From the NCBI RefSeq assembly GCF_027942865.1, contig NC_134524.1:5709036-5773035 (forward strand): a stretch of DNA of 64,000 nucleotides. Direction: 5' to 3'. The stretch is from Odontesthes bonariensis (taxonomy: Eukaryota; Chordata; Actinopteri; Atheriniformes; Atherinopsidae). The notes beneath the pieces are model-generated. The model was not told the DNA's origin. It was given only the letters and a program-made list of their open reading frames with translations, and searched no databases. Both the position numbers and the translations under genes were made by a program. Below are positions 45,101 to 55,198 of the stretch, piece by piece. The first letter of the stretch is position 1; each line of letters begins with the position of its first letter.

Positions 45101-47724
45101 CTCACTGTGTCTCCATCATGGCTGAGTCCTGGAGCCTCAGTAACTCTGAGCTGTCAGGTTGAACATCCGTCTGCAGGATGGAGGTTCTACTGGTATAAAG
45201 CTGTTCCTGATCCGTCTAAAAGCTCTTACAGCTATGAGCTGCTGCCTGATAGCAACACTGGGACTGAACATGGTTCCTACATCATTCATGGACAGACACA
45301 CACAGCAGGATATGTGTGTAGAGCTGGGAGAGGAGACCCAGTGTATTACACTCATTACAGTCGCCCAGAGTTTGTCTGGTCTGCAGGTCAGTTTGTTTCT
45401 GTCCTCTCAGTGAGCAGAAGGAATGCTTTCACTGTGAATAAATCACTTACTGTATCGGTTGCACTAACAGACAGTTAAAACACACTTTGTGTTGTGGTCA
45501 GACAGATCAGCTTGTTGAAATGTGTGCGCTGATGTTCAGATGAAGAACAAAATAAACCAAATGAATATCTGTAATGAAGCATTGGTTATGTTTCTCTCTG
45601 CTTTGGTGAAATCTCATCACATGTTTTTCAGATCTTCATCCAGCAGCGTCTCTCACAGTGAGTCCTGACAGAGTTCAACACTTCAGAGGTGATCCTGTGT
45701 CACTGAACTGTGAAGGAAAATCTGCTGAGTGGAGAGTGAGGAGGATTACAGAAACAGGATACCTGTCACACTGCTATGAGTCATTATGGGGGACAATGAC
45801 TGGATCCTCATGTAACATAGAGTATCTCCTGTTTAGTAATGCTGTGTTCTGGTGTGAGTCTGGATCAGGAGAGTTCAGCAACGCAGTCAACATAACTGTG
45901 CAGAGTATGTTATGATAAATGTTCTTTTTCTTTCACTTTGTCTTGTATTTAAGCATCACATCATTAACTGTACCTGAGCATGTCACATCCATACAACATG
46001 AACTTTCTCTGTGAGCATTTGTCTCTTGATCCTGCTGCGTAGTTTGCTCTTAAGGTTCACTGGAAAACACTTTGGTTTGCTGTTGTCTTACTTTACAGGA
46101 GAGCTTGAAGTTTTAATGTCACCTTTCACGATTCAGAACAACTACTGTGTGATTTATGACACTGTAGACAGTGTTATATCTTTGTTAAAAGCTGGTAACA
46201 CACACGATGCACGAGATCAAATTTCAGCCAATTCAACTGTGTGAGTCAGCTTTGTCTAAATGTCTGCACCAGCTGATCTCTGACAGAAACCTAATGTCCT
46301 CTGACTGTGTTACAGAGAATAATTCTGGAGTTATCCTGGTGAGCCCCGTCCATCCTGTAACTGAGGGAGGTTCTGTCAGTCTGAGCTGCAGACGCAGAGG
46401 ACAAAATACACTTTCCAATGTGTTTTTCTATCACAATGACACACTTCTTCAAAGTGACAGCAGAGGGGAGCTGAACATCTCTGCAGTGTCACAGTCAGAT
46501 GAAGGTATCTACAAGTGTGAACACTCAGGGGAGGTTTCACCACAGAGCTGGATCTCAGTTAAAGGTGAGTAGAGTTCAATTATTTGATGCCTTTAAAACT
46601 ATTTTCTGTTTGAGAATAACAAGCTAATCGTTACATTTCTGCTTTTGATTAAATCTTGAAGTCCATTTTCCAGGAATAATTGTCTGAAAGGCTTTATAGA
46701 AATAAGTTTAGTTCATTTTTTAACTTTTTTTTTTTTACTGAAGCTGTATCCAGACCTGGAGGCTCTTTGTTTCCTGTGCTGATGGTCGTTGGACCAATTA
46801 TTGGACTCATATTCATCGTTCTCCTGCTCCTGCTGTGTCGCTGCAGACGATCCAAAGGTGAGAGCTTTTTCTTCTGGTATCAGATGTTTCATTCTTTCAT
46901 TACTGAAGGACATCGATGCCTCATGAGGACATAAACTGGAACAGCAGTACAACAACGTACAACACAAAACCAGCTTTTTATTCTTTGTGAAAAAGGTTCT
47001 GCTACAGAGCAGACGGTCAACCAGGATGAGACCCAGCAGCAGGTTTACTCCTCTCTCCTCCATGGTCAGTCTTTCAGCTTCCTCTGAAACTCAGTTTCTA
47101 ATCACACAATGACAGAATATCTTCATCCATAACATCCAGTTCTCCAGGATGACTTATTCTCTCTGCTGCAGCTTTAACACCGTCGAGTTAAATCAAACCA
47201 GGACATTAACACGCGATAAAGAAAGAAATGCTCTGAAGAAATCTTTAAGTTTAAATCAGTTTCACACACATGAGGCGGCTCGTTTAACTGTGTTGTGACT
47301 TTTTCTGACCTGCAGGAGATCTTTGTGTCTATGAAACAGTCAGAGGAGGTGAAGCCTCTGCAGATGGTACAGTTTAAACTTTGACTATAACACTCAGCTG
47401 CTGGAAGTTTCACTTCTAAAATAATTGTGATCAAAGTTAAAGTAAATGATGACGTTATTGTTTCAGGTCAGCAGGAAGGTTATTACGCTAATGTTCCATC
47501 TCTGATCAGCCCAACGATCAGAGCGGGAGGAGTGAGTACACAATCTATGAAAAGTGATCATTCTCATCAATAACCTGCACAGATAAAACACAGGGCGTGT
47601 GCTTCTCCATATTTCCACATGTGCATGTTAACAGGAGAACATGATGATCAGGAGGATAGAAGAGGACGGCTCTGACTACTATAATGTGAATCCAGATTCG
47701 ACCGCAGCTATGAAACCTCAGTAA
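36132..47724 (+). CDS. gene C: Fc-receptor-like receptor, nine Ig exons with triplicated D1, ITAM-like tail
   Basis: Exons: 36132-36168, 36511-36543 (split leader MGHTLLWVLGFFLLRTP), D1a 38944-39210, D1b 40698-40964, D1c 42454-42720, D2 43292-43549, D3 43907-44188, D4 44740-45003, D5 45084-45386, D6 45632-45904, D7 46316-46564, transmembrane 46744-46857, tail 47008-47064, 47316-47366, 47467-47531, 47635-47724. With all three D1 exons the total is 2877 nt (958 residues, TAA). Each Ig exon is a multiple of 3 in phase 1-1, so skipping any D1 keeps the frame. The helix is about 842-865, then CRCRR. The tail has Y885-SSL, x7, Y896-ETV, Y914-ANV and DYYNV (944-947). Unlike B it has one D3-D4 pair. 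Whether D1a and D1b are used is unknown. The function is presumed immune-cell surface recognition. Confidence 0.82.
36720..36936 (+). mobile_element. tRNA-derived SINE, copy in gene C intron 2
   Basis: GTGGTTAGCACCGTCGCC (A-box region) is followed by GGTGTGAACCCC (B-box region) and a SINE body ending gggtgttattgggactc. Copies at 40079-40290, 41835-42046, 58592-58802 (+) and 32233-32442 (-) lie at equivalent places, so they spread by segmental duplication, not retroposition. Confidence 0.75.
36990..38028. mobile_element. hAT element nested in the Mutator-like element
   Basis: TAGTGATGGG... and ...CCCATCACTA ends, with perfect 8-bp duplication gtctagtg (36982-36989 and 38029-38036). It is non-autonomous, with GGCTCTTT/AAAGAGCC subterminal repeats. 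Confidence 0.88.
37179..37729. mobile_element. TTAA-flanked element nested in the hAT element
   Basis: AGGTGGGGTAGGGGATC ... GGATCTCCTACCCTACCT lies between TTAA at 37175-37178 and 37730-37733. This is the third nesting level inside one gene C intron. Confidence 0.75.
38542..42050 (+). repeat. tandem D1 exon units of gene C
   Basis: The unit (SINE, spacer, D1 exon, downstream intron, start of D2) repeats with a period of about 1756 bp. D1 exons lie at 38944, 40698 and 42454. The first two units end in a D2 exon cut after 16 bases (39779-39794 and 41535-41550) joined to a 266-bp filler. Only the third reaches a full D2. Confidence 0.88.
39779..39794 (+). pseudogene. truncated D2 exon stub (repeated at 41535-41550)
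   Basis: The acceptor gtgtcaacag and the first 16 bases of D2 (tttccattaaggccac) are intact and then run into unrelated sequence. The stub keeps the gene B version (SIKAT), not gene C's own D2 start (SFKPT). Confidence 0.75.
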
Positions 47725-47847
47725 GAACTATTTATCTGCTGATAAATACGCTGGGGGACCCACCATCACCCAAAAAACTGTGTTTGTGTCACCTTCATCA
47801 TTTCCACCTATGACTCAACCACGTTATCAGACACTTTAAATTCAATT

Positions 47848-47999
47848 TAAATGATTTTATTTGTTTCTCTTTATATTCTTTTATGTATTTTAATGCTTCT
47901 TCCACTCCCTGCTGCAATGCTTTTATTTTATGTAAAGCACTTTGAATTGTTTTGTACATGAAATGTGCTATATAAGTAAATTTGATTTGATTTAATTTG
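47848..47999 (+). mobile_element. L2-type LINE 3' tail in the gene C 3' UTR
   Basis: It matches 51298-51446 nearly base for base and the inverted copy at 24050-24215. It ends in TTTGATTTGATTT. Confidence 0.7.
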
Positions 48000-48785
48000 A
48001 CACTGGGTACAATAGAGGATATTTTGATGGGAACTAAAGAAGCATTTAGTTGATGCTCTCCTTTGAAGAAAACGCTCAGGACGTTTCATTTGTTTAAATC
48101 TTTTTAAATTATAGTTATATTGTTCATCTGTTTCCTTCAGAGAATTCTCTGTTTTATGTGCACTTAGAGTCAATTTATAAGAGCTAAAAATGTGCATTTG
48201 TTTTTCACAACATTAATATAAATAATTTCCCAGATTAGACTTTGTGAAGCAATTTCAATATCAGAAATGAGTTTGATCCCACAAATGTTTGCTGATGAGT
48301 CAGGATGTCAGATAGAGCCTGACACATAACTGTGTCTGTTTTCCAGCTGTTTGTTGTGATTTAGTGTCAGGTCCATGAGAGGAAATCATCAGCCGAAGAA
48401 GAGCAGCACAGATGATGAACTGCACTCGTGCTTTGGCAGCAGAGCTCCGTAAATTCAGCCGCCACTTCATCGGGTGCATCTGTTAAATCTGACCACATCT
48501 GCAGAGACCTGTTCCTTTAACTCTTATGTTTAAGTTAAATTAGAATTAATAGTATTGAGATAGCATTATATCTTTGTGTTAATGAATGTGTGTCTTTTGT
48601 GATTATTTAGCTTCTTCGGTCAGACTGTGATTAGATCACATTTTTCAGACCTGGCAGTGTCGGAGTCTTTAGAAAGTTCATTGGTTTAATTGTCCTATTT
48701 TTTTAATGGCTGCACCTGTAAATGTGTTTCTTGTTCTTTAATCTCCCACCTTGATGTGAACTTTTTTTCACTTCTTTTGGAAGAA

Positions 48786-48791
48786 AATAAA
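48786..48791 (+). terminator. polyadenylation signal, gene C
   Basis: AATAAA is followed by a GT-rich stretch (ttgaactgtggtcagtct). It gives a 3' UTR of about 1.07 kb and mirrors the gene B signal. Confidence 0.5.
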
Positions 48792-49097
48792 GCTCTTATT
48801 TCTTTGAACTGTGGTCAGTCTCTATTTTATCTTGCAGGACACAAGCTGGGTTGTAACAGTGACATATTAGACATTCTGAAATCCATACTGAGCTGCCAGA
48901 GTGTCTGCATGCATGTGGCTGGGTGTCATTTCAAAACTCATCCAGATATAGTTTGGATCTGTCATTTAACGTGCCACAATGCTGCTTTAAGTCACTCAGG
49001 TAGTCAGAGCAGTACACAACTGTGCATTCAGCTTATTTATTCAACTGTATGACCGCAAAAAACTGGAGGAGTTATATTCTGAAGTTTTACCTATAAG

Positions 49098-49579
49098 TAG
49101 GGATACTCCGATATTTGGATCGGATATCGGTACCGATATCGAAGAAAATTTCAGATCGGGTATCAGGGACGATGGGCTTATCCATATCGACCGATTTGAA
49201 TTATTTTTCCCCCCTTGTCCTGTCCAGCATTGGCATTCATCCAACGGCCTTCTGCCCCCTCTAGTGGTTGAAAAACTTGTTAAGTTGGGACTACTACTAC
49301 TTTTTTGTTTGTTTGTTTTTACTAGAGAAGCTATTTTGTTCAGATGCTTTTGTAAAGGATGTTTAATTCCTATCTGCACTAAACTATATAAAGAGCTGAT
49401 TGCTATTCATTTTGAAAGTCCACCAACCAAGCTAGTGAAGCTGTTGTTTTTTACTCAATTTCAGCTCCTTTATCATTTAATATTTTGATTTGCGTTGGAT
49501 TTAATCCCTAATTGCCCCGACTGAACCAATTACACTTGTTATATTTTTATGGTTAAGATTGTGGATCGGTGCATCCCTA
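49098..49579. mobile_element. hAT MITE with perfect 8-bp target duplication
   Basis: TAGGGATACTCCGAT ... ATCGGTGCATCCCTA, flanked by cctataag at 49090-49097 and 49580-49587. It is 482 bp with no transposase. Confidence 0.9.
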
Positions 49580-49587
49580 CCTATAAG

Positions 49588-50640
49588 TCTTGTTTGGTTT
49601 TGCTCCGTCTGACCTTTTGGTTTAATTACTTAAAGGAGTGACTGTGACATAATCTTATTTAACTTATCACCACAAACTCTTCACCTGACTATTCAGGCAT
49701 ATTTTTGATTTGTATGAGCTTTTTTTTTTTAAATATATCATTAAACTGTACACATGGCTGCTCAGCTGATCAGTTGTATTAAATGTTTTACTTCTGTGTC
49801 GAAACTCTTTGCTTATTTACAGATGAGATTTTTGGACCAAGTAAAAGAGACGGATGTTAAATCAAGTGATGGAGGCTCCTCCCACATATCATCTGTACAG
49901 ACTGATGTGATGAAGCATCAGATCCCGTCTGCGCTGCTGTTCTCAGTCCACCTGGGGGCAGCATACATCCACAGAGAAGCACACTGACATTATGTGAACG
50001 TTACACAAACATCACATTCTTCTGCAAGAGCATCAAAAAGGAAAAACCTCAGTCCATCTAAAAGTTGCTCGAGAATAATATTTACAAGACAATCGTTACA
50101 TTTCATAAATTACGAGGCTAAACTAAAACTCATCCTTTCAAAGATAAATCTGAGACTGACTGTTATGACCCTGCTCTGCGAGGGTTAGAGGGAAGTTACA
50201 TAAAAGATGTCCAGGTGGAAAGTTGGAATTTAAAGGTTCATCAAGGGAACAAGGGGAACTCAAATCAATAAATAATCAAAACATAAAAGAATCTTCCTGA
50301 CTCCAAACTGCACACCAAACCACGGCTGCCTGTTGAACGACTCTCTGCAGGATCCTTTCATAGAAGGAGGTGCGCCATCAGAAGGGTAAAAAGAGCCAAT
50401 CCTGAGTGGGTGATGACACATTCGACTTTGCATAAAGGAGGGAGGTTGAGTCACTTCTCCAGAGGCCTATAGGGCTGAAACACTGATTTTAGAATCATCT
50501 GAACAACTGGGTTAATCTTAATATTTAAAAGTATGATTCAATGTTCATGTAAAATCTATAGAAATACAGTCCAGATAAAGACAGACGAGAGAGATACTGA
50601 ATGAAGCACGACTATCAGAGCAGTGCACAGAAGATATGCA
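49588..50640. other. 1 kb without a recognisable gene
   Basis: The first 150 bp is still palindrome arm (matches about 22540-22640 inverted). Beyond about 49750 it is single-copy, with only short unsupported ORFs. Confidence 0.5.
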
Positions 50641-51446
50641 GAAGATAAGGCCATGACTTGTGGAGTCCCCCAGGGGTCAATTCTTGGACCTCTTCTTTTT
50701 AACTTGTATATGCTCCTTTGGGTCAGATATTGCAGAACTTTAACATCAATTATCACAGTTATGCAGACGATAGCCAACTTTAAGTGTCTCCGTCACCGTA
50801 CTGTGTCATTGTCTGGAGGAAGTAAACACCTGGATGAGAGAGATATCTTAAATATCTTGAGACTCGGGACCTTACAATCACTGACTGAGTTGGTAACCTC
50901 GGAGTGTTGATAGACTCAGATCTGACTGTCAGCAGCCACATCAAAGCTGTCACCAAGGCAGCTTTTTACCATCTCAGAAACATCAACAGAATTAAAGGTT
51001 TCCTCTCCCAAACAGACCAGGAGAAACTCATCCATGCATTCATCTCCAGTAGGCTCGATTACTGTAACGCTCTTTTAACTGGACTTCCCAAAAAGAGCAT
51101 TAAACATCTGCAGCTCATCCAGAACGCTGCTGCTGGAGTTTTAACCCGGACTAAGAGATCTGAACACATCACAGCAGCTTTAAAATCTTTACTCTGGCTT
51201 CCAGTCAGTCACAGAATAGATTTTAAAAGCCTGCTGATGGTTTACAATCTGTGATATGTTCAGAGAATATAAACCCAGCAGAGCTCTTAGATCCAAAATA
51301 ATTTTATTTGTTTCTCTTTATATTCTTTTATGTATTTTTAATGCTTCTTCCACTCCCTGCTGGAATGCTTTTATTTTATGTGAAGCACTTTGAATTGTTT
51401 TGTACATGAAATGTGCTATATAAATAAATTTGATTTGATTTGATTT
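50641..51446 (+). mobile_element. L2-type LINE remnant with reverse transcriptase pieces
   Basis: GVPQGSILGPLLFNLYM (from 50662) is the RT motif following the palm start. In a different frame 50904-51254 encodes IKAVTKAAFYHLRNI..., SRLDYCNALLTGLPKKS and QLIQNAAAGVLTRTKR, the conserved C-terminal region of fish L2/Maui-type LINEs. The catalytic YADD region is lost to deletion and frameshift, so it is dead. It ends in the TTTGATTTGATT tail. Confidence 0.8.
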
Positions 51447-51472
51447 TGACCATAATGGTTCAGTTAGAGCAG

Positions 51473-51660
51473 GGGTGTAAAACTGATCTGTGAAAGGGCC
51501 GGTGTGGCTGCAGGTTTTTGTTCCAGGTTCTAAACTTTGTTCTTCACCAGGTTTTTGGTTAAGAACTTCAGTGCATACAGTTCAGTTGATTGAATGAAAC
51601 AAGTCAGCTGTGCTGCTGCAGGGTTGGAACAAAAACCTGCAGCCACACCTGAGTTAGAGG
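51473..51660. repeat. fold-back repeat, probable hAT MITE
   Basis: CAGGGGTGTAAAACTGA begins the segment. tggctgcaggtttttgttcca (51506-51526) is repeated inverted at 51626-51646. This resembles CAGGGGTGTCAAACTC-type fish MITEs by memory. Outer target duplications were not identified. Confidence 0.45.
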
Positions 51661-51781
51661 AGAGAAGCTGTCATCTTAGAGCCTGGGCCCCATTTTATAT
51701 CTTTTATATCTTTTAGCATCCAAGTAAGAACAAAGAGACAACCAACCACAAAGCAGCTGCAATGTAATCAAAGGAGCAACT

Positions 51782-52602
51782 CTACACCTCACAGAAAAGA
51801 ATCCTTGCTTTTACCTCCTTGTTATTGCGTCTGACAGGAACATAAATGACGAGTGCGTCTTCTGTTTCCGGTGTTCTGATTCTGTTTGTTGCCGGACGAA
51901 AAGTCAGTGCCGCATAGTTCACATCGTCTGAGTCTGAGCTCTGAGAATAAGAACACTTTGCATCACATGGATGGATTTTTAGGAATAAAAAGAATCACAC
52001 ATGACTTGAAAGAATTTGAGGTGGATGTCAATAGACAGCAGTTATTACCTCTGTCCTCCGTATGTTCTGTTCTAAGCGAACTAAGAGACAAACAACACAT
52101 CTGGTCAGATAACTGACAATCATTCATTATTATTACACATTTCTGTAAAAAGCAGTAAGAATTATCATCTCTCTTTAGCAACTACCTGTCTGCAGCTTTT
52201 TGATTTTGACAACCAGACCAGCGATGACCATAAAGAGGAGAACACTGAGACCACCCAGAATCAGCTGTGTTAATTCAGGGGTCCCTTCTACAAGGCAGGC
52301 AGGCAGTCATGTTATTTTGACAGCTATCCAACAAAATCCATATTCCAAACATACAAAAATGAAAATATGTTACCTTCAACCTCCAAATATGTTGCACTCG
52401 CCATCACCAGGTATGATCCTAAGTAATATCCACAGAAATACAGCCCAGAGTCCGATAAATCCACATGTTTGACTTTCAGAAAGAGAGTGGAGATGTTGGA
52501 TCGCATTTCAAAACGGTCATTTTTAGATCCACAGCTTGAAGCAGGCGAAGAGGGATCGAACATGAAGGATATACAGCGAGGCTGGGTTCTGTTGACCAGC
52601 TT
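51782..52602 (-). pseudogene. gene E: V-type Ig inhibitory receptor, 5'-truncated
   Basis: Coding order on the minus strand: partial V exon 52602-52374, transmembrane exon 52287-52186, tail 52080-52049, tail 51940-51782 (TAG). The V part keeps the C-terminal half (LFLKVKHVDLSDSGLYFCGYY, 20 residues plus one, with the D-S-G-x-Y-x-C signature). Upstream of KLVNRTQ the frame meets stops, and no leader or first Cys half is found, so the gene looks broken. The membrane exon reads LTQLILGGLSVLLFMVIAGL followed by VVKIKKL. The tail has VNYAAL and VIYVPV, both fitting ITIM (I/V/L/S)xYxx(L/V). The family resembles fish ITIM-bearing V-type receptors; the exact family is uncertain. It is opposite in strand to C and D. 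Confidence 0.6.
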
Positions 52603-52795
52603 AGCCCCTCAGTTCTGTTTCAGACTAACAGGGGAAAAAGCTCCTCTTGCATATGAATGCTCGGTCAGTTTTCACACCACAACCTTGGAAGTTTGCAGCC
52701 TTTCAAGATGTCCTCTGCTATCTTGCACTACAAGGCACTGTTGTATATACAGTTCAGTATGTGCATTACTTTGAACCAGTATTGATTTCACCCAT

Positions 52796-52940
52796 GTGAT
52801 ATTTTGACTAGAAATGAGACAAATATACTTGGTAAGACTTTGATTTTTTCCAGTGTATTTACTCCTGACAGACACAGAAACAGACTAGAAAAAATCAAAG
52901 TCTTACCAATTATATTTGTCTCATTTCTATATGATAAATC
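52796..52940. repeat. two opposed MITE ends at a duplication junction
   Basis: 52796-52855 is the right end of the CACTGG MITE in forward sense. 52889-52940 is the same end reversed. Between them lies tactcctgacagacacag, the reverse complement of about 34405-34430. Direct homology to the gene C upstream segment starts immediately afterwards (52946). Confidence 0.7.
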
Positions 52941-53044
52941 TGTGCAGAGGATCTGACCTGAAGAGAGAAAAAAGGACAAACCAAGACTTCTCTTGCGAAT
53001 CCTTTGATGAAACTTTGGAGCCCTTGAACCAATAGAAAAAGGAA

Positions 53045-53555
53045 CGCTTTTGGGACTATGTCACCCGTATGTTACGTATGTGGTCTCACAGGACTGGACT
53101 TTGACTTGAACCCTTGCTTACTTTTGCTTAATGATGATTCAATGTATCAGTTCTCTCTGTGTGAAAAAAGAGTGTTGATGTCAGGTTTCACTGCTGCTAA
53201 GAAGACTATATTGCAGCAATGGATACACCCAGACACAAATCTTAATAAATTTTGGATAGTCTCTTTTCACTATATAGTGTGTTTAGAAGGTACAACTGCA
53301 AAGATTAATAAGGCAAAGGAAACCACTGTAAACACTTGGATGAGCATAGCTGCTGCCCTTAAAGACCTTCTATGAATACTTTGTCTCTTTGAGTTTGCTG
53401 CCAGCACGAGCTGAGTGTGTTATGTTCTGTATTGTATATGCATATTTTTTTTAATTTAATTTTATTTTGTACTCTATCCACAAGGTGCCTTTTTGATACC
53501 TCTTTGATGTATGTTTTGAAATATATAATAAAAAGATAATCACAAAAGAAAAAAA
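53045..53555 (+). mobile_element. 5'-truncated L1-type LINE with 14-bp target duplication
   Basis: A perfect duplication, aatagaaaaaggaa, lies at 53031-53044 and 53556-53569. The paralogous site at about 34800 is empty. The insert encodes the last 105 codons of an ORF2 (53058-53375: GFTAAKKTILQQWIHP, then ...WMSIAAALKDLL) followed by an A-rich 3' tail. The reading frame is still open. Confidence 0.9.
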
Positions 53556-55198
53556 AATAGAAAAAGGAAGCAGAGGCTGCCTGTGGAAAGGCAGACAACA
53601 CTGAGTGGTGCCCAGGGGTACTACCACTGCTCACCTCTAGTGTTACACAGCAATCCTCACAGCACAGTGCGGGCCAGATTCAGAGAGTCAGTGATAACAA
53701 TAACAAAGACAACAAATGGGAAAACTTGATTGAAGATATATTAATAAACCTGTGTGTATATGTATAAAACTAACCTTGATTCACAGGGACAAGGACAGCC
53801 CCTTTACACGAGGTCAGGACTGACAGGTGATGGATGCAGCAGGGACGACACCAGATCCCTGCTCCAGCGCAGTCCTCTCCGACTTCTTCTGTCAACGAGA
53901 GAACCCAGAGAAAAGAACACAGGCAGAGCTTATGCTGCTGAGCTTTCATTACAAGATGCTTCACAGACTGCACCTTTGCAGCAGCTTCATGTCAGCTCTT
54001 ACCGCTGGGACAGAGTCCACTGGTTCGGCTCAGAGAGCTGAATGTCGGTCTGAGCCGTCAGCCTCAGACTCGCCTGCGCTGCCTGTCTGACGGCCATGTA
54101 GTTGTGAGGATGAAGGCCGCTGAGTCTTTAAGGTGCCTCCCACATGTGTCACTGCAGGATGCAGACGGCATCCACAGGTAAATAAATAATAAAATGAATG
54201 CACCATATTAAGCCACTGAACAGAAAAAATTGTCACGTTTCACAGTTTATTGTAGGTCAGATAGCTCTGAACTGAATGTGGTTAATGTGTTAATTGCTGC
54301 TCTCATGCCTCAATGTGTGCGAAGAGGAAGTGGAGAGTTGGCCTGATAGTTTGTTCTTGGGCCTTCGAAGCCAAATACTGTGTGTTTAAGGCTACATCTA
54401 CACGAAAATGAAACAAGGTTTTTTTTTTAAACCGAGTACGAAAATTATTGCGACCACACAGGAAAGCTTCTGTAAAAATATCAGGTCCTCATGGCAACGC
54501 CACGCTTGCTTCTATGTGCGCTGTAAGCCACCCCCACCGGTTACACCAGAACAATATAAGAAGCAATGCGCAGTGGCGATTCTAGAGTCTGTGGGGGCCC
54601 CAAGCAAAAAAATCCTAGGGGGCCCTACCTACCAGTGTTCGTCACCAAAACATCTGACACCAACGAAAAATGTATGAAATAAAACCTCTTTTTATTCCAA
54701 ACATGTTCCAAACATGAAAAACATTGTTATTTTTAAAATATACATGTAAAGAATAAATAAATAACTAAAAAAGGCTACGTTGTCTACGTTGGCACTTGAT
54801 ATTCGCCTGTTGCTATTTATCTACCGGGTGTAGCTGGCCATCCAATAATAATTGTGTTCATTTAAAGATTCTTTGTGACAAGTAAAGCTGTTCATGATTT
54901 CGATTTCATAAGTATGGTTTTTATTTTCCGCTAGCCTTGAATTTCCGGCGAACGTTGCCAACAATCGCAAACACTCTGAGGGGCTAGTTCTCCGCGAACA
55001 TAGCCTACAGTGGAACTCTATGTGAGTTTGACGAAGTCTACAATGCAATTATGGAATTATAGAATGGCATGTTAACTAGACAACCTTTGACTAAATCATT
55101 TAAATTTAACTGTTCAAAGAAAACATGTTCACCACAAACGTTCGCCACTGTTTGAGACAGTTTATAAAGTAACTAGAAAATTTCTGATTGAATGCACC

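Larger units (their letters stand above)
35660..49750. repeat. right arm of the large palindrome
   Basis: Mirror of 22540-33490. It is longer because of the triplicated D1 unit, the 1.6 kb Mutator-like insertion in intron 2 and the hAT MITE at 49098-49579. It is shorter by one D3-D4 pair. Confidence 0.85.
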
